Assembly: GCA_030388825.1 (NCBI GenBank)
Contig: CP128835.1
Span: forward strand, 4,094,001-4,158,000
DNA: 64,000 bases
Direction of reading: 5' to 3'
DNA from: Rossellomorea sp. AcN35-11
Lineage (GTDB): Bacteria > Bacillota > Bacilli > Bacillales > Bacillaceae_B
The notes beneath the pieces are model-generated. The model searched no databases. It saw only the letters and a list, made by a program, of their open reading frames with translations, and was not told the DNA's origin. A program made the position numbers and the translations under genes. Below are positions 1-8,321 of this stretch, one piece after another; the first letter of the stretch is position 1; each line of letters opens with the position of its first letter.

Positions 1-1901
1 GTGATTGAATAAATACGAGGGGGCGTCCCTGCTGCCCATGCCTGGGGAGAACAAGCGACAGGATACTTTACAGCCTTCCCGATTGCAGAGTCATAGCCGC
101 AGAACAATTCCGGCAGTCGATCATACTCGAAGTGTCGGGATGCATCAATCAGTCCGCTCATCACCTTCTTTGATTCTTCCATAAATCCTAATTTACTTAA
201 TCCCAGAAGAGTCATGCTGTTATCATGGGGCCAAATGCTTCCATCGTGATAACTCATCGGGTTATAACCAGCCTCGCCTTTCCCCATGGTGCGAATGCCG
301 TAGCCTGAAAACATCTTGTCATTCGTCAACGTCTGACTTACTTTTTCAGCCCTCTTTCGAGACATCATTTCTGAATATAAAACGTGTCCTGGATTAGAGG
401 TGATCGATTCAACCTTTTCCTTGTTCTGATCAAGTGCGATGGCATAGAATTCCACGTCATCCATCCAAAACTCCTGTTCAAATCGCTCTTGGAGCTTGTT
501 CGCTTCCATTCTCAACCTGGAAGCCGTTTCTTGATCCTCAAGTTCTTCATAAACTGCAGCCAACCCACGTTTCGCCTGGTACACATACCCTTGAACCTCT
601 ACTAAGGCAATCGGTGTATCTGCATAGTCCCCGTTTCGATGTACAATGGAATCCCCAGAATCCTTCCATCCCTGGTTAGCAATTCCTTTCGACGATTCCT
701 GATGATATTCAACGAATAGATCTCCATCACGGTCTCCATATCGGTCGATCCACTCAAGCGCTCTCTTCACGTTGTCTGAAAGATTTCGGAACGTATGGAA
801 GTCACCCGTCCATTTCACATACTCGGTTAACAGAACTAAAAATAGCGGGGTTGCATCAATCGTTCCATAATAAGGGGTGAACGGAATTTGGTTCGTATTC
901 GCAAGCTCTCCGTACCGAATCTCATGCATGATTTTGCCAGGCTGTTCATCTCTCCACGGATCCACCTTTGTCCCTTGTTCACTGGCCATCGTGAACAGGG
1001 TTCCTTTTGCCACCTGTGGCTCGAAGGCAATCATCTGCAGTGCGGCAATCAGACTGTCTCTTCCAAATGGAACCCCGAACCAGGGCAGGCCTGCTACAGG
1101 AAACTTTCCGTATCCAGTGTCCGTCAGGAGGACGCGGAGATCTGACAACCCTCTGTCCACCAGTCGTTGCAGCGGCTGGTAATCCGTTTCAACTTTCGTT
1201 AAACCGGCTGACCATTCTTTATATGAAACCTTTAATTTTTGAAGAGCTTCTTCGACTGGTAATAGATCATCTCTGACCTCTTCTTTTTCCAGTGGTACGA
1301 CCATCAATGTAATGGACTTTTCTTCCTCATGCTGAAGCTCAATCTGGAAGGTAATCTCACCATTTTCCTCCACGTTTTTCGCTTTGGCATCCCAATGGAT
1401 CTTTGTCGCCCGATTGATGCCGTCTGCTCCTTCATATTGAAAGGTCAGTGTTTGATCCTCTACCTTCTGCCCCGCCCTCATTCCTATGTTTCCGGTTTGG
1501 AATCCGCGTACGATGAACATATCGTTAAAGTCCACATCGACTTCCACCTTCAACTCAAACGATACCGGTTTTGGATAATAATTTTTCGTCGTGATCGTTT
1601 CGTATAGCACATCTCCGTAAATAAAGCGCTTCCTTTCGATCTCTACTGATTCCCTCCAAAGAATAAGTTTTCCATCCTCTTCTTGGTGGGGGTTCGTCAA
1701 TAGAATGGTAGACATATAGTTTTCGGATCCATCCGAATGTAAGAGAATCGGTTTTTCATGATTGATTTTCACATTCAGCTTACTGAGATACCTTGTGTCA
1801 TTCTTATACAAACCAAGTCCATAGCTATGATCTGAAACGATATCTCCCTGCTCATCTGTAAGAAGAAATAAGTTATTCTCTTTAATGACTCTGTAATTCA
1901 T
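1..1901 (-). CDS. Glycogen debranching / amylo-alpha-1,6-glucosidase family protein (partial, 3' end off window)
   Basis: The reading frame starts at an ATG preceded by GGAGGAACC and runs off the left edge. The N-terminal part (about residues 1-220) is a beta-rich GDE_N-type region; the rest is a GDE_C-type alpha/alpha-barrel. Motifs seen are GLPWFGVPFGRDS, FTPYYGTIDATPLF, MSYHDGSIWPHDN and CSPQAWAAGTP. Family members hydrolyse alpha-1,6 branches or related alpha-glucosides in the cytoplasm; the substrate here is not provable. It lies downstream of a same-strand LacI gene and two LacI-type operators sit in its leader. Near the edge the frame changes at a five-G run (19-23): removing one G restores the expected GTPLVFIQS continuation, so a sequence error or true frameshift is likely there. 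Confidence 0.85.
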   Translation of the reverse strand, partial: MNYRVIKENNLFLLTDEQGDIVSDHSYGLGLYKNDTRYLSKLNVKINHEKPILLHSDGSENYMSTILLTNPHQEEDGKLILWRESVEIERKRFIYGDVLYETITTKNYYPKPVSFELKVEVDVDFNDMFIVRGFQTGNIGMRAGQKVEDQTLTFQYEGADGINRATKIHWDAKAKNVEENGEITFQIELQHEEEKSITLMVVPLEKEEVRDDLLPVEEALQKLKVSYKEWSAGLTKVETDYQPLQRLVDRGLSDLRVLLTDTGYGKFPVAGLPWFGVPFGRDSLIAALQMIAFEPQVAKGTLFTMASEQGTKVDPWRDEQPGKIMHEIRYGELANTNQIPFTPYYGTIDATPLFLVLLTEYVKWTGDFHTFRNLSDNVKRALEWIDRYGDRDGDLFVEYHQESSKGIANQGWKDSGDSIVHRNGDYADTPIALVEVQGYVYQAKRGLAAVYEELEDQETASRLRMEANKLQERFEQEFWMDDVEFYAIALDQNKEKVESITSNPGHVLYSEMMSRKRAEKVSQTLTNDKMFSGYGIRTMGKGEAGYNPMSYHDGSIWPHDNSMTLLGLSKLGFMEESKKVMSGLIDASRHFEYDRLPELFCGYDSAIGKAVKYPVACSPQAWAAGTPPRIYSI

Positions 1902-1954
1902 CTTTGGTTCCTCCTACTGTCAAAAAGGTTTTATTAGTGAATCATTCCAACTGG

Positions 1955-1974
1955 TTTCCGAAACGTTTTGGAAA
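1955..1974. promoter_or_regulatory. LacI-type operator O1
   Basis: TTTCCGAAACGTTTTGGAAA is a near-perfect inverted repeat around a central CG, typical of LacI/GalR operators. It lies 54 bp upstream of the debranching-enzyme start. Confidence 0.7.
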
Positions 1975-2003
1975 CATTCAAAAAATAAAAAATCCTATCT
2001 TTT

Positions 2004-2019
2004 TCCAAAACGTTTCGGA
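2004..2019. promoter_or_regulatory. LacI-type operator O2
   Basis: TCCAAAACGTTTCGGA is the same inverted-repeat core as O1, about 48 bp further upstream. Two sites in one leader would allow cooperative or looped repression. Confidence 0.7.
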
Positions 2020-2081
2020 TCATCTCCTAAATAAAAGTTGGCTATTCCTTTATGGAGACGTTCACCAACATTTATTCATTT

Positions 2082-3086
2082 CTATAAAGTGCTTTCTCTT
2101 TTGATTAACTTTGTCTCTAACACCATCCGGTGGGTCTTGGACTGATTTGATAATAAATCGAGGAGTAGTCTTGCCCCTTCATACCCGAGTTGAAACTTAT
2201 TCTGTTGGACGGTTGTCAGAGTGGGACTGACATAGGAAGCCAGCAGTATATCATCATATCCCACGATGGAAAGCTTTTCAGGAACCTTTACATTCAACTC
2301 TTTCGCTGCACTCATGGCCCCAATGGCCATTAAATCACTTGCACAAAATAACGCTGTGATTTCAGGATATGAGGTTAATAATGAGAGGGCTGCCCTCTTT
2401 CCACTTTCTTCTGTAAACTCCCCATTAACGATGTAATTGGCATTGAGTCCGACCTGTGCCCTTTGTAATGCATTTTCATACCCTTCCAATCGCTGTTGAC
2501 TAACAAACGCAAATTCATGGCCATTAATCATCCCGATCTTTTTGTGCCCCTGATCGAGTAAATGCTGAACGGCTTTCTCGGCTCCTAATACATTATCCGT
2601 TGTCACATGACTCACATTCCCGGATTCAAGGGGAATATCGATCAGTACGCAGGGAATGTCACTTTCCACGACTTCATGTAAATAAGGGTCATCGGTTCGT
2701 ATACCCTGGATAATGACACCGTCCACTCTTCTTTCCCTGCAAAGTTGAGTGTACGTCTTTTCACGCTGCTTCGAAGAATTGGTATTGAATAACACAAGAT
2801 CGTAGTCGGAACCGGAAACAAATTCATTAATCCCTGCCAGCACTTCCACGATGAAATTATCCTTCACACTTTCCTTCGAGAATCCTGAAACGAGTAATCC
2901 AATCGTCTTCGACTTCTTCATGACCAAACTTCTGGCAATCGAGTTCGGACTGTAATTCAACTCCTTTGCCACTTGGGCAATCTTTTTCCTCGTGTCTTCA
3001 TTTACATCAGAATATCCATTCAACGCTCTTGAAACCGTCGTCACGGACACTCCTGCTACTCTCGCAATATCTTTAATCGTTGTCAC
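2082..3086 (-). CDS. LacI family transcriptional regulator
   Basis: A 334-residue LacI/GalR repressor. The N-terminus carries the helix-turn-helix and hinge (TIKDIARVAGVSVTTVSRA at residues 2-20, then YSPNSIARSL). The remainder is a periplasmic-binding-protein-like sugar-sensing domain ending with a typical SIVGYDDI...TTVQQ segment. The start is GTG with a GGGAG ribosome site. It is transcribed towards the debranching enzyme, and matching operators occur upstream of both genes, so it probably represses itself and that gene in response to an alpha-glucan-derived sugar. The effector is inferred only from the neighbour. Confidence 0.9.
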   Translation of the reverse strand: MTTIKDIARVAGVSVTTVSRALNGYSDVNEDTRKKIAQVAKELNYSPNSIARSLVMKKSKTIGLLVSGFSKESVKDNFIVEVLAGINEFVSGSDYDLVLFNTNSSKQREKTYTQLCRERRVDGVIIQGIRTDDPYLHEVVESDIPCVLIDIPLESGNVSHVTTDNVLGAEKAVQHLLDQGHKKIGMINGHEFAFVSQQRLEGYENALQRAQVGLNANYIVNGEFTEESGKRAALSLLTSYPEITALFCASDLMAIGAMSAAKELNVKVPEKLSIVGYDDILLASYVSPTLTTVQQNKFQLGYEGARLLLDLLSNQSKTHRMVLETKLIKRESTL

Positions 3087-3095
3087 TTACACATC

Positions 3096-3113
3096 TCCCA
3101 AAACGTTTCGGAT
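3096..3113. promoter_or_regulatory. LacI-type operator O3 (autoregulation)
   Basis: TCCCAAAACGTTTCGGAT sits 10 bp upstream of the lacI GTG start and shares the AAAACGTTTCGGA core with O2. It supports autoregulation. Confidence 0.65.
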
Positions 3114-3181
3114 TTCCTATAATTGAATGATATAACAACTTGAAAACGATTACAACATTATTCTTCTATAACGTTGGACAT

Positions 3182-3243
3182 GGGGACAGGCACTGTGTCC
3201 CAGGCCAGGGTTGTGGGACGCGGGGACAGGCACTGTGTCCCAG
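3182..3243. repeat. Two direct copies of a small hairpin repeat
   Basis: The 20-mer GGGGACAGGCACTGTGTCCC followed by AG occurs twice, 40 bp apart. Each copy can fold (GGGACA with TGTCCC). Related GGGACA/TGTCCC hairpins occur elsewhere in the window, for example just after htpX. Confidence 0.8.
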
Positions 3244-3422
3244 ATTTGGATGGTGTGACGCAGTGACCAACTTCGGAGAGACTGTTGTATTACTCCCTTC
3301 GCCTGTCGGGTTTGCTCTGATATAGATGGAATTTCTCAGAAATGTCAATGATTCTTTACAACCCTAAGGCCCCGCACACATCCTTTTTCTGTAATTCCCT
3401 CAAAATGTCACTACCAGAATGA

Positions 3423-3456
3423 AAAAGACAGCGAACGTCACTACATTCGCTGCCTT
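3423..3456 (-). terminator. Rho-independent terminator of dbpA
   Basis: On the minus strand a GGCAGCGAATGT / ACGTTCGCTGTC stem is followed by TTTTTC, 36 bp after the dbpA stop. Confidence 0.75.
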
Positions 3457-3491
3457 TCTGTCCTGTTCATTATAGCTTCCAAACCATCCAT

Positions 3492-4937
3492 TTATTTTCT
3501 CGCTTCATGAACTTTCAGCTTCTTACCTTTGACTGTGGTTTTCTTCATTGCTTGTAAGACTAACGGCCCTTTGCCATTCAATATCTCTACATAAGATAGA
3601 TTTTCCTGGATTGTGATGATACCGATGTCATCAGCCGTCACTCCATCCATTTTGGCGATGGTCCCAACAAAATCGACAGCCCTGATTTTCTTCTTCTTTC
3701 CGCCATTGAAGTAGAGCTTCATGATGTCTCTGTTCAACTGCTCACTTTTGTCTGATTTATAATCAGGTTCCTCCTCCAGTTTACGCTCAAATGCAGCTTT
3801 CGACTCCAATACCGTTTCTAATGAAGGGGCCACTAGCTTTGGAATCGAGAATCCGATATACTGCTCAATCTCTGCAAGGAATTTCTCTTCATAAGGTGTA
3901 CAGAAGGTGATCGCTTTTCCGGTTTGACCGGCTCTCCCTGTTCTCCCTGTGCGATGGACATAGCTTTCTTTTTCCATGGGAAGGTCATAGTTGATGACAT
4001 GGGTGATATTTTCGATATCAATTCCTCGCGCCGCTACATCCGTTGCCACCAGGTAGCGGAAATCTCCCCGTTTAAAATCATCCATCACTTCAAAACGGGC
4101 TTCCTGAATCATACCTCCGTGGATTTTATCCACAGGATACCCGGATCGATCCAGTTCTTCACACAATGTATCCACATTTTCCTTTGTCCGGCAGAAAATG
4201 ATACAGCTATCAGGATTTTCAACGGTCGTCACGTTTTTCAGAAGGGTAAGCTTATCTTCATCCCTCACTTCAAACAAGGAATGATCTATTTTATCCGTTG
4301 TGATCCCCGTTGCTTTGATTTCAATATGGACGGGTTCCTTCATATACTTGTGACAGAGCTCTTCCACGTCTTCCGGCAGTGTAGCCGAGAAGGTCAGGGT
4401 CATTCGATCCCTCGGCAATTTCTGAATAATGGCTTCCACCTGGTCAATAAAACCCATGTTCAGCATCTCATCGGCTTCGTCGATGACAAGATATTGAAGT
4501 TTATCCAGGGGAAACGTCCCTTTTTCAATATGATCAAGGACACGTCCAGGGGTGCCGACGACGACATGATTTTTCTGCTTAAGCTCCAGCTTTTGACGGT
4601 GAAAAGGAGATTTCCCATACACAGCAGCCGCTTTGATACGCTTATATCGTCCGATGTTCGTGATGTCCTCTTTCACTTGAACGGCAAGTTCCCTGGTTGG
4701 CGTCAGAATGAGTGCCTGGGGTTTATTTTCTTCCCATACCACCATCTCGCAAAGAGGGATCCCGAATGAAGCCGTCTTCCCACTTCCCGTTTGCGACCGG
4801 ACAACTAGATCCTTTTTCTCAAGGGCAAGAGGAAGTACCTTGGATTGGACCTCTGTAGGGGCTTCATAGCCTAAACCAGATAGTGCATTTATAATAGTAT
4901 CGCTAAGTTTATAATCTCGAAATTGTCTCATTCTCAT
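3492..4937 (-). CDS. dbpA: ATP-dependent RNA helicase DbpA (YxiN type)
   Basis: A 481-residue DEAD-box helicase with the full motif set: Q motif (APTEVQ), Walker [27 protein letters not shown], then [10 protein letters not shown]. The last 75 residues (after the [13 protein letters not shown] linker) match the RNA-recognition domain of Bacillus DbpA/YxiN, which binds hairpin 92 of 23S rRNA and directs the enzyme to assembling 50S subunits. Length and sequence agree closely with the B. subtilis protein. It has its own terminator and is monocistronic. The start ATG has a GAGG ribosome site; a second in-frame ATG two codons later is an alternative. Confidence 0.97.
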   Translation of the reverse strand: MRMRQFRDYKLSDTIINALSGLGYEAPTEVQSKVLPLALEKKDLVVRSQTGSGKTASFGIPLCEMVVWEENKPQALILTPTRELAVQVKEDITNIGRYKRIKAAAVYGKSPFHRQKLELKQKNHVVVGTPGRVLDHIEKGTFPLDKLQYLVIDEADEMLNMGFIDQVEAIIQKLPRDRMTLTFSATLPEDVEELCHKYMKEPVHIEIKATGITTDKIDHSLFEVRDEDKLTLLKNVTTVENPDSCIIFCRTKENVDTLCEELDRSGYPVDKIHGGMIQEARFEVMDDFKRGDFRYLVATDVAARGIDIENITHVINYDLPMEKESYVHRTGRTGRAGQTGKAITFCTPYEEKFLAEIEQYIGFSIPKLVAPSLETVLESKAAFERKLEEEPDYKSDKSEQLNRDIMKLYFNGGKKKKIRAVDFVGTIAKMDGVTADDIGIITIQENLSYVEILNGKGPLVLQAMKKTTVKGKKLKVHEARK

Positions 4938-5087
4938 GTTAAAACCTCATTTATTTTTTCTTATTTTCATGGAAAATCTTGAATTCTATTCAACACTACA
5001 AATTCTTTTGAAATATCTTTAGGTATTCCATCAATAATGTGTTATGCTTTACCTAACCATTTTAAACTTGTAACATGTTGTCTCCGG

Positions 5088-5117
5088 GACCGACGAACGC
5101 TGTCGGTCCCTTTTTAT
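5088..5117 (+). terminator. Plus-strand terminator with no upstream plus-strand gene
   Basis: GGGACCGAC, a 7-nt loop, GTCGGTCCC and then TTTTTATTT form a textbook terminator on the plus strand, but every gene nearby lies on the minus strand. It may end a small RNA starting just upstream, or be antisense to the dbpA leader. Confidence 0.7.
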
Positions 5118-5177
5118 TTCCAAAAGCGCAGGCTGCGACGAGGCGGAACCTTCCATTAAACAATCAACCCGGACAAT

Positions 5178-5204
5178 AAAAAAAGGACCCTCCGAGAGAG
5201 TCCC
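5178..5204 (-). terminator. Terminator of the first csp gene
   Basis: On the minus strand GGACTCT / AGGGTCC is followed by seven T residues, 15 bp after the csp stop codon. Confidence 0.85.
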
Positions 5205-5218
5205 TTCATCAAAAGCTA

Positions 5219-5419
5219 TTACGCTTTGTTTACGTTAGTCGCTTGAAGTCCACGTTGACCTTGCTCAGTGTCAAATGTAACTTTTTGACCTTCGTCTAGA
5301 GATTTAAATCCTTCGCCTTGGATAGCTGAGAAATGTACGAATACATCTTCTCCACCTTCGATTTCGATGAAACCGAAACCTTTTTCTGCGTTAAACCATT
5401 TCACTGTACCTTCTTGCAT
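5219..5419 (-). CDS. Cold-shock protein, CspB/CspD-like (copy 1)
   Basis: A 66-residue single cold-shock domain. RNP1 (KGFGFIEIE) and RNP2 (VFVHFSAI) are intact, as is the N-terminal [11 protein letters not shown] strand. These proteins bind single-stranded RNA/DNA as chaperones and aid translation at low temperature. A second copy 500 bp away differs at only two residues (KSLDE against KTLEE), so the pair is a recent duplication. The start ATG follows AGGAGG and a palindrome shared with copy 2. It carries its own terminator. Confidence 0.96.
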   Translation of the reverse strand: MQEGTVKWFNAEKGFGFIEIEGGEDVFVHFSAIQGEGFKSLDEGQKVTFDTEQGQRGLQATNVNKA

Positions 5420-5540
5420 GTGTGTATCCTCCTGTGTGGATTCGAATCCACGATTTATTACTATCGTTGCTCAATGAGAGATCAAAGGCGAAAAGTTTAA
5501 GTACTTATTCTTTCCTTACAGACCGAACAAAAATAATTCT
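5420..5540 (-). promoter_or_regulatory. Conserved 5' leader of csp copy 1
   Basis: Reading the minus strand, the block TTGTTCGGTCTGTAAGGAA and later GTAATAAATCG are shared with the second csp leader. A perfect palindrome GTGGATTCGAATCCAC (5436-5451) lies two bases upstream of the AGGAGG site (5427-5433). Long structured leaders are a known feature of Bacillus csp mRNAs. Confidence 0.6.
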
Positions 5541-5649
5541 TACTCAGTGTAACAGATAAACCAACTAAAAGCAAACCCCTTCAAACTCTCTCTTTATAAA
5601 GGAGAAACCTCTACATTCGTCGAAAGTAAAAGATAAAGGGGATGGTTTA

Positions 5650-5862
5650 ATGAATAAGGTTGGATTACTCAAAAGCTTGAGTAAAGCTAGTCGCGGAAAC
5701 TTTTTTTCAATCGAACTTCCAGTGTCATCGCAAGAAGAAGCAGAATCCATCGAAAAGTCAGCAGCTGAATTAGAAAAGGAAGGAAAAATCAAAATCAGGG
5801 AATGTACTCTGAAGGAATCCTGCGTCTATATTCAAGGCATCATGAAATATTCGTTAACGTAA
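5650..5862 (+). CDS. Hypothetical 70-residue protein between the csp genes
   Basis: The ATG follows an AAAGGGGA ribosome site at good spacing, which supports translation. I do not recognise the family. The protein is soluble, with a charged helix rich in E, K and S in the middle (SSQEEAESIEKSAAELEKEG) and a C-terminal beta-like segment with one cysteine. It runs opposite to both csp genes and lies between them, so it may have been inserted when csp was duplicated. No function can be assigned. Confidence 0.55.
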   Translation: MNKVGLLKSLSKASRGNFFSIELPVSSQEEAESIEKSAAELEKEGKIKIRECTLKESCVYIQGIMKYSLT

Positions 5863-5902
5863 CCGCAAAAAATGCCACCACATTCAGGTCCTTTTAGAAA
5901 AA

Positions 5903-5930
5903 GAAAAAAAGGACCCTCCATAGAGAGTCC
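5903..5930 (-). terminator. Terminator of the second csp gene
   Basis: GGACTCT / AGGGTCC followed by a T tract on the minus strand, almost identical to the terminator after csp copy 1. The duplication therefore included the terminator. Confidence 0.85.
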
Positions 5931-5945
5931 TTCCTCATAAAGCAA

Positions 5946-6146
5946 TTATGCTTTGTTTACGTTAGTCGCTTGAAGTCCACGTTGACCTTGCTCAGTGTCA
6001 AATGTAACTTTTTGACCTTCTTCTAACGTTTTAAAGCCTTCGCCTTGGATAGCTGAGAAATGTACGAATACATCTTCTCCACCTTCGATTTCGATGAAAC
6101 CGAATCCTTTTTCTGCGTTAAACCATTTTACTGTACCTTCTTGCAT
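5946..6146 (-). CDS. Cold-shock protein, CspB/CspD-like (copy 2)
   Basis: A 66-residue cold-shock domain protein with the same RNP1 and RNP2 motifs as copy 1 and two conservative changes. Leader, ribosome site and terminator are also duplicated. Most nucleotide differences between the copies are silent, which points to purifying selection on both. The two proteins are likely interchangeable RNA chaperones; different leaders could give them different temperature responses. Confidence 0.96.
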   Translation of the reverse strand: MQEGTVKWFNAEKGFGFIEIEGGEDVFVHFSAIQGEGFKTLEEGQKVTFDTEQGQRGLQATNVNKA

Positions 6147-6270
6147 GTGTGTATCCTCCTGTGTGGATTTAAATCCACGATTTATTACTATTATTGCTCA
6201 ATTAGATATCAAAGGCGGAAAGTTTAAATACTCTCATTCCTTACAGACCGAACAAAAATAACTATTATTA
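6147..6270 (-). promoter_or_regulatory. Conserved 5' leader of csp copy 2
   Basis: Matches the copy 1 leader, including TTGTTCGGTCTGTAAGGAA. The palindrome next to the ribosome site is GTGGATTTAAATCCAC (6163-6178): its central CG has become TA, keeping it perfectly palindromic. Confidence 0.6.
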
Positions 6271-6370
6271 ATAGTAACAGGTAGCCGTCCATATAGCAAA
6301 TACTATTTTATATCGACATCTATATTAGAAAAAAAGTCCACTCCCAAAAAGGAAATGAACGTAAATAGGA

Positions 6371-6520
6371 TTAATTATCTTTCTGCTTATTGCCATGCTT
6401 AACGCCTTTACTTGTATAAGGCTTGTTGCTTTTTTTCTTGTTGGCCCCTGCCTGCCATCGGTTCCAGCCTTTCTTTCCTGTTCCTTGGCCGGTTCCGCTC
6501 TTTTTCTTGGGTTTACTCAT
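6371..6520 (-). CDS. Small basic protein, DUF3934-like
   Basis: A 49-residue, lysine- and glycine-rich protein beginning MSKPKKKSGTGQGTGKKGWN and containing RWQAGANKKKSNKPYTSKG. The pattern GTGKKGWxRWQA matches, from memory, the DUF3934 family of small Bacillus proteins of unknown function. The ATG has a GGAG ribosome site seven bases upstream. The strong positive charge suggests nucleic-acid or ribosome association, which is inference only. Confidence 0.7.
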   Translation of the reverse strand: MSKPKKKSGTGQGTGKKGWNRWQAGANKKKSNKPYTSKGVKHGNKQKDN

Positions 6521-6606
6521 TTTTTCACTCCGTTATGGTTAGGTTCGTTCTTTCAAGTTCGTCCCTGCTATCATACCATTTATTTGAGGCAGAAAGTACT
6601 TCTTGT

Positions 6607-7380
6607 TTATTCCACTTCGTTTTTCTGACCCGTATAGATAAGGACGGCATCCCGAAGGAATTCTGCTGCACCATCTTTTACAGCATCATAATATGCTTTG
6701 AATCTCTCATCATCCACGTACATCTGGGCAAGGCCTGCATGAGCTTCCTTACTATAGTGTCCCCAGTAGAAAGTGATCCACTGTTTATGCAGGTCTGCCA
6801 CTTTTTGAGCCGCTCGACCCGAAGGATCGCCTGTTTGAAGGGCTTCTCCCAAGACTTGTTTGATTTCCTGTTCCAGCCCGGTGATTTTTTTGTGCTCTTC
6901 TTCAGACATGTTCCTGAGCCTTGCATTCGACTCATCCATTGCGTTGCCGCCATATTTCCCACGTACTTCTTTTCCATACTTTTTCTCGTTGTCCGAAACC
7001 ATCCTTTGCTTGAATCCCTCAAACTTCTCATGATCTGTCATGGTCATCTTCCCTTCCTTTACTTGTAGTGTTTTATTTACGTTGGCTATCAATCGATCAA
7101 GCTGCTCTCTTTTGGCCAGTAAAATTTCCCGGTGTTCTATTAATGCATTTGTTTCGTCGAAGGCTGGATCATCAAGAATATCTTTAATTTCATCCAACCC
7201 CATACCCAGTTCTTTGTAAAAGAGGATCTGCTGCAGTCTGTCGACTTCTTTTTCCCCGTAGATCCGGTAGCCTGATGAATTGATTCTGGCCGGCTTTAGA
7301 AGTCCAATTCCATCATAGTAACGGAGGGTTCTCGTACTCACACCAGCCATCTCCCCCAATTTTTTAACGGTATATTCCAT
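6607..7380 (-). CDS. MerR family regulator with TipAS domain (Mta-like)
   Basis: A 257-residue regulator from the second of two adjacent ATGs, which has the better spacing to AGGAGG. Residues 1-70 are a MerR winged helix (YTVKKLGEMAGVSTRTLRYYD). A coiled-coil dimer helix follows, then a C-terminal TipAS-type ligand domain (about 130-255) with the WxxFYWGHYSKEAHAGLAQMYVDDERF pattern. B. subtilis Mta has the same layout and activates multidrug efflux genes on binding the drug. No efflux gene is adjacent, so the target may be autoregulatory or distant. The promoter in front has the 19-bp spacer expected of a MerR-activated promoter. Confidence 0.9.
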   Translation of the reverse strand: MEYTVKKLGEMAGVSTRTLRYYDGIGLLKPARINSSGYRIYGEKEVDRLQQILFYKELGMGLDEIKDILDDPAFDETNALIEHREILLAKREQLDRLIANVNKTLQVKEGKMTMTDHEKFEGFKQRMVSDNEKKYGKEVRGKYGGNAMDESNARLRNMSEEEHKKITGLEQEIKQVLGEALQTGDPSGRAAQKVADLHKQWITFYWGHYSKEAHAGLAQMYVDDERFKAYYDAVKDGAAEFLRDAVLIYTGQKNEVE

Positions 7381-7403
7381 CATGTCACCTCCTGACAATT
7401 TTC

Positions 7404-7434
7404 ACTTTACAGCCTGACGCCGCGTAAATGTAAA
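7404..7434 (-). promoter_or_regulatory. MerR-type promoter with 19-bp spacer
   Basis: On the minus strand TTTACA (-35) and TAAAGT (-10) are separated by exactly 19 bp, and the spacer holds the dyad ACGCGGCGT. Overlong 19-20 bp spacers with an internal dyad are the hallmark of promoters untwisted by MerR-family activators. Confidence 0.65.
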
Positions 7435-7568
7435 GGGGTATATGGAGGAAACATGTTTTTTTGTATAACAGCCCTCCGGAATGGGATCCATTTGTTGAAT
7501 TCCTTGAAAATATAATGTCAGTCCGATATTCTTAGAATATTAATTATCCTTTTAAGGTTGTGTTTAGC

Positions 7569-8276
7569 ATGCGTATTAACAAGTATATCAGCGAAGCTGG
7601 GAAAGCATCCAGACGAGGTGCAGATAAATTGATCACGGAAGGAAGAGTCACAATCAATGGGAAAATCGCCAAAATAGGTGATCAAGTGAATCCCGGAGAT
7701 GACGTAAAAGTAAGCGGGGCCCCTGTCAGAGTCGCACGGAATAATGTGTACATCGCTTTGAATAAACCGGTGGGGATCACGAGTACCACCGAAAAAGGCG
7801 TGAAAGGAAATATCGTCGATCTCGTTAACCATCCATTACGGATTTTCAACATCGGTCGTCTGGATAAAGATTCCGATGGATTGATCCTCTTGACGAACGA
7901 TGGAGATATCGTCAATGAAATTCTCCGCGCCGAAAACCAGCATGAGAAAGAATACATCGTAACAGTTGACCGCCCGATTTCCGAGGATTTCTTAAAGCAG
8001 ATGTCAGAGGGTGTCAAGATCCTTGGTACGAAAACATTGCCATGTAAGGTGGAGCAGGTCTCCAAATACGTATTTCAGATCACACTGACTCAAGGCTTGA
8101 ACCGGCAGATCCGCCGTATGTGTGAAGCCCTTGGATATGAGGTGTACCGATTGCAGCGTACACGAATCATGAATATTCACTTAGGCAACCTGCCTGTAGG
8201 TCAATGGAGGGATCTCTCCAAAAAAGAAAAAACACGACTGTTCCAGGACTTACATTATGAACCGAAGGAATGGTGA
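7569..8276 (+). CDS. rluF: 23S rRNA pseudouridine synthase, RluF type
   Basis: About 235 residues. An N-terminal S4 RNA-binding domain ([22 protein letters not shown]) precedes an RsuA/RluB/E/F catalytic domain with the active-site aspartate in [19 protein letters not shown] and the later [15 protein letters not shown] motif. RluF converts U2604 in helix 74 of 23S rRNA; the exact target is by family. I chose the ATG at 7569; a GTG nine bases upstream is in frame but lies only two bases after the weak AAGG site. A terminator follows the stop directly. Confidence 0.88.
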   Translation: MRINKYISEAGKASRRGADKLITEGRVTINGKIAKIGDQVNPGDDVKVSGAPVRVARNNVYIALNKPVGITSTTEKGVKGNIVDLVNHPLRIFNIGRLDKDSDGLILLTNDGDIVNEILRAENQHEKEYIVTVDRPISEDFLKQMSEGVKILGTKTLPCKVEQVSKYVFQITLTQGLNRQIRRMCEALGYEVYRLQRTRIMNIHLGNLPVGQWRDLSKKEKTRLFQDLHYEPKEW

Positions 8277-8281
8277 AAAAA

Positions 8282-8321
8282 ACACACCCCCGACCAGGAC
8301 ATCCGGGGGTGTCTTCTTTTT
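8282..8321 (+). terminator. Terminator of rluF
   Basis: ACACCCCCG / CGGGGGTGT stem followed by CTTCTTTTT, six bases after the stop codon. Confidence 0.85.

Larger units (their letters stand above)
3087..3491. other. Intergenic region between lacI and dbpA
   Basis: About 400 bp with operator O3, a duplicated 20-mer hairpin and the dbpA terminator. The small open frames here have no ribosome sites or family resemblance, and I see no gene. Confidence 0.6.

Noticed and set aside
3140-3348. Small open frames over the GGGGACAGG repeats
   Set aside because: No ribosome sites; they exist only because the duplicated hairpin lacks stops.
3924-4769. 281-codon frame antisense to dbpA
   Set aside because: Shadow of a strongly conserved helicase gene; no ribosome site and no family pattern.
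6412-7068. 218-codon plus-strand frame opposite the MerR gene
   Set aside because: Antisense shadow of the MerR/TipAS and DUF3934-like genes, rich in F, S and C, with no start signals.
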